Part shown: positions 58,756 to 64,000 of the stretch, piece by piece | How the letters are laid out: each line of letters opens with the position of its first letter | Position numbering within the stretch: position 1 is the first letter of the stretch | DNA from: CAXNKH01 sp049296795 | GTDB lineage: Bacteria > Pseudomonadota > Gammaproteobacteria > Burkholderiales > Burkholderiaceae_C | Assembly: GCA_049296795.1 (NCBI GenBank) | Contig: JBAQTC010000009.1 | Location: 124,001-188,000, forward strand | DNA: 64,000 nt | Direction of reading: 5' to 3' | Notes under the pieces: model-generated | The model's database searches: none | What the model was told of the DNA's origin: nothing | Seen by the model: the letters and a program-made list of their open reading frames with translations, nothing else | Translations under genes and position numbers: made by a program

Positions 58756-60804
58756 TTATTTGGCCAAAACCGCTTGCACGGTCTGCGCCACATTCTCAGG
58801 CGTGAAGCCAAAATGCTTGAACAGCACGGGCGCCGGGGCCGATTCGCCATAGCTGTTGATACCCACCACGGCCGCGCAACCGTATTTCCACCAGCCGTCG
58901 GTGACGCCCATTTCGACCGCAATGCGTGGCAACTTGGCCGGCAGCACCAGGGTCTTGTAGGCAGTTGTCTGCTGGTCAAACGTGGTGGTGCTGGGCATGG
59001 AGACCACGCGCACGGCAATTTTTTGTGCGGCCAGCAGCTCTTGCGCTTTGAGCGCGAGCTGCACCTCGGAGCCGGTGGCGATGATCACGGCTTGCGCCTT
59101 TTTGTTCAGGCCCACTTCGGTGGGCTCGGCCAGCACATAAGCACCGCGGCTGATCTCACCCAAATCGTGTTTCGGTGCATAGGGCAAATTCTGACGTGAC
59201 AGCAACAGCGCCGTTGGTTTTTTCTTATTTTGCAAAGCCACGGCCCAGGCCACGGCGGTTTCAGCCGTATCGGCCGGACGCCAAACGTCCAGGTTAGGGA
59301 TCAGGCGCAAACTGGCTGCATGCTCGATGGACTGGTGGGTCGGCCCATCTTCGCCCAGGCCGATCGAGTCGTGGGTGAACACATGAACCACCCGCAGCTT
59401 CATCAGTGCGGCCATCCGAATGGCATTGCGGCTGTAATCACTAAAGGTCAGGAAAGTCCCGCCGTACGGAATGTAGCCGCCGTGTAGGGCAATGCCATTC
59501 ATCACCGCGGCCATCCCGAATTCGCGTACGCCGTAATTGATGTGGCGCCCGCCGTTGCCTTTGCCAGCTGCATCAAAGCGCAGGTTGGGCGTGCTGCTGG
59601 TGTTGGTGAGATTGGAGCCGGTCAGGTCGGCCGAGCCCCCCAACATTTCCGGCAAGGCAGCGGTTAACGCCTCCAGTGCCAGTTGCGAGGCTTTGCGTGA
59701 AGCCACGGTCTCCGCCTTGCCGTGCGCCCCCAACACCATGTCAACCGCCACTTGGGCAAAGTTCTTCGGCAACTCGCCCTTCATGCGGCGAACAAAAACT
59801 TGGGCCAGCTCGGGGAAGGCCGCCTGGTAGGCCGCGAACTGGGTGTTCCAGTTGCTTTCAGCGGCCGCGCCGGCGTCCTTGGCATCCCATGCGGCGTACA
59901 CCTCTTGCGGAATCACAAACGGCGGATGCTGCCAGTCCAAGGCTTCCCGGGTGAGTTTGATTTCTTCCGCCCCCAAGGGTTCACCATGGGCTTTGGCGGT
60001 GTTGGCGCGATTGGGCGAACCCTTGCCAATATGGGTTTTGCAAACGATCAAGGTCGGCTTGTCGGTGGCTGTTTTAGCTTCGGCAATCGCCTGCATCACC
60101 AGCACCGCGTCATGGCCATCAATCGGGCCAATCACGTTCCAACCGCAGGCAGCAAAACGCTGTGGTGTGTTGTCGATAAACCAAGGTGCAACCTGGCCGT
60201 CAATTGAAATCCCGTTGTCGTCGTACAGGGCTATCAGTTTGTTGAGCTTCCAAGCTCCAGCCAACGCCACAGCCTCATGGCTAACACCCTCCATCAGACA
60301 GCCATCACCCATAAACACATAGGTGTGGTGATCGACGATGTTGTGTTGGACCGCCCCTTCGCTGCGATTGAATTCCTGCGCCAGCAGCTTCTCGGCCAGC
60401 GCCATGCCCACCGCATTGGTAAGTCCTTGGCCCAACGGGCCGGTGGTGGTTTCCACACCCGGGGTAACGTCTACTTCCGGATGGCCTGCTGTCTTGCTGT
60501 GCAGTTGACGGAAGTTTTTCAGCTCACTCATCGGCAGTTTGTAGCCGCTCAGGTGGAGCAAGGCGTACAACAACATCGAGCCATGCCCGTTGGACAATAC
60601 AAAGCGGTCCCGGTCAAACCAGCTCGGGTTGCTCGGCGAATGTTTGAGGTGCTTGCTCCACAAGGCCACAGCCATATCGGCCATGCCCATGGGGGCGCCG
60701 GGATGACCGGAATTGGCCGCTTGAACGGCGTCCATGGCCAAGGCGCGAATGGCATTGGCCATCTCTTTGTCAGTGGCTTGGGTCAGTGCAGGGGTAATGG
60801 CCAT
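58756..60804 (-). CDS. tkt: Transketolase
   Basis: Thiamine-diphosphate enzyme moving two-carbon units in the pentose-phosphate/Calvin pathways. 682 residues. ANSGHPGAPMGMADMAVALW (about residues 31-50), the TPP motif GDGCLMEGVSHEAVALAG (about 167-184) and DDNGISIDG, transketolase central block HDSIGLGEDGPTHQSIEH, all intact. GGAAGG-type ribosome site before the ATG at 60804. First gene of tkt-gap; 180 palindrome-rich bases upstream separate it from the divergent nucleotidyltransferase. Confidence 0.97.
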   Translation of the reverse strand: MAITPALTQATDKEMANAIRALAMDAVQAANSGHPGAPMGMADMAVALWSKHLKHSPSNPSWFDRDRFVLSNGHGSMLLYALLHLSGYKLPMSELKNFRQLHSKTAGHPEVDVTPGVETTTGPLGQGLTNAVGMALAEKLLAQEFNRSEGAVQHNIVDHHTYVFMGDGCLMEGVSHEAVALAGAWKLNKLIALYDDNGISIDGQVAPWFIDNTPQRFAACGWNVIGPIDGHDAVLVMQAIAEAKTATDKPTLIVCKTHIGKGSPNRANTAKAHGEPLGAEEIKLTREALDWQHPPFVIPQEVYAAWDAKDAGAAAESNWNTQFAAYQAAFPELAQVFVRRMKGELPKNFAQVAVDMVLGAHGKAETVASRKASQLALEALTAALPEMLGGSADLTGSNLTNTSSTPNLRFDAAGKGNGGRHINYGVREFGMAAVMNGIALHGGYIPYGGTFLTFSDYSRNAIRMAALMKLRVVHVFTHDSIGLGEDGPTHQSIEHAASLRLIPNLDVWRPADTAETAVAWAVALQNKKKPTALLLSRQNLPYAPKHDLGEISRGAYVLAEPTEVGLNKKAQAVIIATGSEVQLALKAQELLAAQKIAVRVVSMPSTTTFDQQTTAYKTLVLPAKLPRIAVEMGVTDGWWKYGCAAVVGINSYGESAPAPVLFKHFGFTPENVAQTVQAVLAK

Positions 60805-60924
60805 GGAAGGAGCAGCTCCGGAAAAATGAGTCGGGGAAAAGCCGGCATTTTACCGGCTTGCGAAGTAGCCCCAGGCCGGCCTGATGGGCCCCGGTAGGCG
60901 AGCGAACAACGCACTTATGTAGGT

Positions 60925-60980
60925 TTGCGCTTGCCGCAATAGCGCAACTTTGTGAAATGGCAGTGCCATTTTCATGAAAA
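60925..60980. promoter_or_regulatory. Palindrome cluster between tkt and the nucleotidyltransferase gene
   Basis: Three inverted repeats in 56 bases: TTGCGC (60925-60930)/GCGCAA (60942-60947); the perfect AAATGGCA-G-TGCCATTT (60955-60971); and TTTTCATGAAAA (60969-60980). Likely protein-binding sites or an RNA hairpin; regulator unknown. Confidence 0.5.
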
Positions 60981-61016
60981 TTCGTGACTCACGTCCGAGT
61001 CTGTACAGTGTGTGCT

Positions 61017-61814
61017 GTGCCAACCTCGCCCATCACCCCACCCATCTCCGCCTTGATTCTGTCCGCAGGTCGCGGCGAGCGTATGCGTCCGTTGACCGAC
61101 ACGACGCCCAAGCCACTGTTGGCCGTTCGCGGCAAGCCGCTGCTGCAATGGCATGTGGACGCGCTGACGCGCGCTGGCTTCAACCACTTGCTCATCAACA
61201 CGGCCTGGCTGGGAGAGAAGATTACTAGCTATTTTGAGCAGCAAGTTGAACAGCAAGCCGCCTTGACTTTCGGCCTTCAGTCCTGCCCCCAAGCGCGAAG
61301 CGAAATTACTTTTTCGCATGAGGGTCTGGATTTTGGTGATGCCCTCGAGACCCTTGGCGGCATAGCGCGGGCTCTGCCGCAACTTGGAGATCTGTTCTGG
61401 CTGCTGGCGGGCGATGTGTTTGCGCCCGAGTTTGTGTTCTCTGCTGCAGCCGTGCAACGCTTTGCCGCCAGCGACAAATTGGCCCATCTCTGGCTGGTAC
61501 CCAACCCCGATCACAACCCCAAGGGTGATTTCGGTCTGGACGCAGCAGGCTTGGCGTTGAACCAGCCCAAAGACGCGGGGCACACGCTCTACACTTACAG
61601 CACCATCGGCCTGTACCGCCGAGCGCTATTTGAAGCGCCCTGGTGTGACATTCCTACTGGCAACCCGCAAGGCCAAAAAGCCCCACTGGCCCCACTGCTG
61701 CGCTTGGCCATGGACCAGCAGCGCATCAGCGCCGAGCTGTACCTTGGCGCTTGGACCGATGTGGGCACCCCGCAGCGACTGACACAACTCAACACCACTG
61801 ATCCCGCACCATGA
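61017..61814 (+). CDS. Sugar-phosphate nucleotidyltransferase (MurU-like)
   Basis: 265 residues from a GTG at 61017; other GTG starts (60984, 61008) are possible and no ATG is available. Nucleotidyltransferase core: ALILSAGRGERMRPLTDTTP and KPLLAVRGKPLLQWHVDAL, then INTAWLGEKI and WLLAGDVFAPEF (metal Asp), YTYSTIGLYRRALF. Closest in style to MurNAc-1-phosphate uridylyltransferase (MurU) of the peptidoglycan recycling bypass. Overlaps pepP by four bases. An amgK kinase partner is not in the window. Confidence 0.87.
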   Translation: MPTSPITPPISALILSAGRGERMRPLTDTTPKPLLAVRGKPLLQWHVDALTRAGFNHLLINTAWLGEKITSYFEQQVEQQAALTFGLQSCPQARSEITFSHEGLDFGDALETLGGIARALPQLGDLFWLLAGDVFAPEFVFSAAAVQRFAASDKLAHLWLVPNPDHNPKGDFGLDAAGLALNQPKDAGHTLYTYSTIGLYRRALFEAPWCDIPTGNPQGQKAPLAPLLRLAMDQQRISAELYLGAWTDVGTPQRLTQLNTTDPAP

Positions 61815-63193
61815 CCCATTCAATCTATGCCCAACGCCGAGCTCGCTTGGCCCAGAAGCTCGGCCGGCACGGCATCGCCATTTTGCCCACTGCGCCCGAA
61901 CGTCCGCGCAACCGCGACAGCGATTTTCTTTACCGACACGACAGCTACTTTTACTACCTCAGCGGCTTTACCGAGCCTCAGGCTTGGCTGGTCTTGACCG
62001 GCGACGGGCAGAGCACGCTGTTTTGCCAGCCTAAAGACCTGGAGCGAGAAATCTGGGATGGGCACCGCCTCGGACCTGCGGCCGCACCAGCTGAGTTGGG
62101 TGTAACGCAAGCCTTTTCAGTTGCCGAACTCGACACCCAGCTGCCCCAGCTACTGGAAAACTGCGATGCGGTCTGGTTCCCTTTTGCCACCCACCCCGGG
62201 CTGGAGACGCGGCTCGACGGCTGGTTGAGCAAAGTGCGTGGCCGCGTGCGCTATGGCGCGCTATGCCCCGAGCAGCAGCGTGACCTGTGCGGCCCGCTGG
62301 ACGAGATGCGGCTGTTCAAGGACGCTTCCGAGCAAGCCACCATGCGCCGCGCCGCGCAAATCAGCGCGGGGGGCCACATCCGCGCCATGCAACGTTGCGC
62401 CGCTATGCTGCGCGCCGGGCAGGACGTGCGTGAGTACCACCTAGACGCTGAGCTGCTGCACGAATTTCGTCAACATGGCTCGCAGTACCCGGCTTACGGC
62501 TCCATCGTGGCCGCTGGTGCCAATACCTGTGTATTGCACTACCGTGCTGATGCCGCCCCCATCCGTGACGGCGAACTGGTACTGATCGACGCGGGCTGCG
62601 AGCTCGATGGCTATGCGTCCGACATCACCCGCACTTTTCCCGCCAACGGCAAATTCACCGGCCCGCAGCGTACCCTGTACGAGCTCGTCCTGGCGGCGCA
62701 AGAGGCGGCCGTAGCGGCGACCCGTGTCGGCGCACGCTTCACCGATCCACACGAAGCCAGCGTCAACGTATTGGCCCAGGGAATGCTGGACGTTGGGCTG
62801 CTTGACAAAAATAAAGTGGGCACGCTGCACGACGTGATTGCCAATCGCAGTTATTTCCAGTTTTACATGCACCGCACTGGCCATTGGTTGGGCATGGATG
62901 TACACGACTGCGGCAGCTACATCGAGCCGGGTGAAATTGGCCAGGTCAGCGAGCGCAAGGACCCCTTGAGCGGAGAGTCCATCAAAGACCGCCCCAGCCG
63001 CATCCTGCAAGCCGGTATGGTGCTGACCATCGAGCCCGGCCTCTATGTGCGAGCAGCCCCCGGCGTTCCCGAGCAGTTTCACAACATCGGCATCCGGATC
63101 GAAGACGATGCCATCGTGACCCACGATGGCTGCGAACTGATCAGCCGCGGCGTACCTGTCAAGGCCGACGAAATTGAAGCCTTGATGCGTTAG
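61811..63193 (+). CDS. pepP: Xaa-Pro aminopeptidase P
   Basis: Dimanganese peptidase that removes N-terminal residues before proline. 460 residues. N-terminal AMP_N domain (YFYYLSGFTEPQAWLVLTGD about residues 46-65), then the pita-bread domain with metal ligands in LVLIDAGCELDGYASDITRT, HRTGHWLGMDVHD (about 353-365), LTIEPGLYV and GIRIEDDAIVT. Coupled by ATGA to the nucleotidyltransferase gene. Confidence 0.96.
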   Translation: MTHSIYAQRRARLAQKLGRHGIAILPTAPERPRNRDSDFLYRHDSYFYYLSGFTEPQAWLVLTGDGQSTLFCQPKDLEREIWDGHRLGPAAAPAELGVTQAFSVAELDTQLPQLLENCDAVWFPFATHPGLETRLDGWLSKVRGRVRYGALCPEQQRDLCGPLDEMRLFKDASEQATMRRAAQISAGGHIRAMQRCAAMLRAGQDVREYHLDAELLHEFRQHGSQYPAYGSIVAAGANTCVLHYRADAAPIRDGELVLIDAGCELDGYASDITRTFPANGKFTGPQRTLYELVLAAQEAAVAATRVGARFTDPHEASVNVLAQGMLDVGLLDKNKVGTLHDVIANRSYFQFYMHRTGHWLGMDVHDCGSYIEPGEIGQVSERKDPLSGESIKDRPSRILQAGMVLTIEPGLYVRAAPGVPEQFHNIGIRIEDDAIVTHDGCELISRGVPVKADEIEALMR

Positions 63194-63319
63194 TGCTGCG
63201 CTTGGTGCAGCCCGGTACCAGCCAAGGGTTTCCCCTGGGTCGGTACTACAATGGCAGTCCCTTACGCTAGCAAAACGGGTGGGCAGGTCCACCTTTCAGG
63301 TCTGAGCAGGAGCTATTGA

Positions 63320-64000
63320 ATGTCAAGTACGCCGGTCAAGTCGTCGAATAAAAGCGCTGAATTACGCCAAGCCGCTCTCGAATACCATGAGTTTCCCACC
63401 CCCGGCAAAATCGCCATCGCGGCCACCAAGCAGCTGATCAATCAGCACGATCTGGCTCTGGCTTATTCACCCGGTGTGGCCGCGCCTTGTGAAGAAATTT
63501 TCAAGGACCCGAACGCAGCTTTCAAGTACACAGCGCGCGGCAATTTGGTCGCCGTCATCACCAACGGAACGGCTGTTCTGGGTTTGGGTGATATTGGGCC
63601 ACTGGCCGCCAAACCGGTCATGGAAGGTAAGGCTGTCTTGTTCAAGAAGTTTGCCGGAATCGATGTGTTCGACATCGAAATCAATGAGAAACATGATCTG
63701 GACAAACTGGTCGACATCATCGCCTCCTTGGAGCCGACTTTTGGCGGCATTAACCTGGAAGACATCAAGGCCCCAGACTGTTTTTATGTCGAACGCAAGC
63801 TGCGCGAGCGCATGAAAATTCCAGTCTTTCACGACGACCAGCATGGCACAGCCATCACGGTTGGTGCGGCCATTCTCAATGGCCTCAAAGTGGTTGGCAA
63901 AGACATCAAAAATGTCAAGCTAGTCACCTCGGGTGCGGGCGCCGCTGCATTGGCCTGCTTGGGGCTGTTGCTCAAGCTGGGTATGCCGCGTAAAAACATT
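63320..64000 (+). CDS. maeB: NADP-dependent malic enzyme, partial (N-terminal part)
   Basis: Oxidative decarboxylation of malate to pyruvate. 227 codons to the right edge; the gene continues. Begins MSSTPVKSSNKSAELRQAAL, with EYHEFPTPGKIAIAATKQ, LAYSPGVAAPCEEI (about residues 50-63), GNLVAVITNGTAVLGLGDIG, the divalent-metal block FHDDQHGTAITVGAAI and the start of a Rossmann fold (VTSGAGAAALACLG). GGAG eight bases upstream of the ATG. MaeB-type proteins carry a phosphotransacetylase-like C-terminal domain, which would lie outside the window. Confidence 0.94.
   Translation, partial: MSSTPVKSSNKSAELRQAALEYHEFPTPGKIAIAATKQLINQHDLALAYSPGVAAPCEEIFKDPNAAFKYTARGNLVAVITNGTAVLGLGDIGPLAAKPVMEGKAVLFKKFAGIDVFDIEINEKHDLDKLVDIIASLEPTFGGINLEDIKAPDCFYVERKLRERMKIPVFHDDQHGTAITVGAAILNGLKVVGKDIKNVKLVTSGAGAAALACLGLLLKLGMPRKNI

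Noticed and set aside
1..64000. CRISPR array, tRNA or rRNA genes
   Set aside because: No regularly spaced repeat array, no tRNA T-loop patterns in suitable context and no rRNA-like stretches were seen on reading the intergenic regions; a dedicated scan was not possible.

Overview
The window looks like a chromosome segment of a betaproteobacterium of the order Burkholderiales, most likely family Comamonadaceae (Rhodoferax/Polaromonas/Acidovorax-like). This rests on the protein families (YhdP, Smg/DUF494, fused indolepyruvate oxidoreductase, TopB with a SWIB tail, short-type ArgC), on the terC-sucD-sucC-recX-recA order, and on a GC-rich palindromic repeat inside topB of a kind I associate with that family. 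The species cannot be named from sequence alone. I found no tRNA, rRNA, CRISPR array, transposase or prophage.

Layout. 1-3.2 kb: pgk-pyk-fba (lower glycolysis, fba cut by the left edge). 3.3-7.8 kb: fmt-def leftward, then a LysM protein, dprA and smg rightward. 7.8-14.7 kb: secF-secD-yajC and a fused indolepyruvate:ferredoxin oxidoreductase, all leftward. 14.8-23.7 kb: mltA, then a leftward operon yhdP-nitrilase-sensor kinase-response regulator; a small membrane-protein gene missed by length-limited gene calling lies between mltA and the regulator. 23.8-30.1 kb: glnE, hldE-type adenylyltransferase, GST, purB, yaeQ and a DUF3717-DUF1289 fusion. 30.1-32 kb: a manganese (yybP-ykoY) riboswitch followed by terC and two small genes. 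32-34 kb: M48 protease and moaC.

34.1-38.1 kb is the accessory part. Four toxin-antitoxin pairs of different families (RHH-MazF, MazE-MazF, RelE-like with a HigA-like antidote, BrnT-BrnA) surround a lone type IV pilin gene with its own sigma-54 promoter. Five same-direction copies of a short repeat (core AATTGGAATCTGACCCC) cut the first 2.6 kb into cassettes, each carrying one toxin-antitoxin pair, plus one with no protein gene. This repeat-bounded cassette array is my best candidate for something undescribed. Two of the toxin genes also appear to be transcribed without a leader, while their antitoxins have normal ribosome sites.

38.1-46 kb: a second terC (with the remnant tail of another copy behind it), sucD-sucC, argC, recX-recA (with a duplicated recA 3' tail), a MarR regulator, birA and a SET-domain methyltransferase. 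46.2-49.3 kb: topB, which carries an in-frame repeat insertion, a histone-H1-like lysine/alanine linker and a SWIB domain. 49.3-55.5 kb: a DUF1028 gene leading a complete peptide-type ABC transporter operon. 55.5-57.6 kb: YchJ, GST-like, DTW-domain tRNA modification enzyme and a small zinc-ribbon protein. 57.7-60.8 kb: tkt-gap, the other part of the central carbon set. 61-64 kb: a MurU-like nucleotidyltransferase, pepP and the start of a malic enzyme cut by the right edge.
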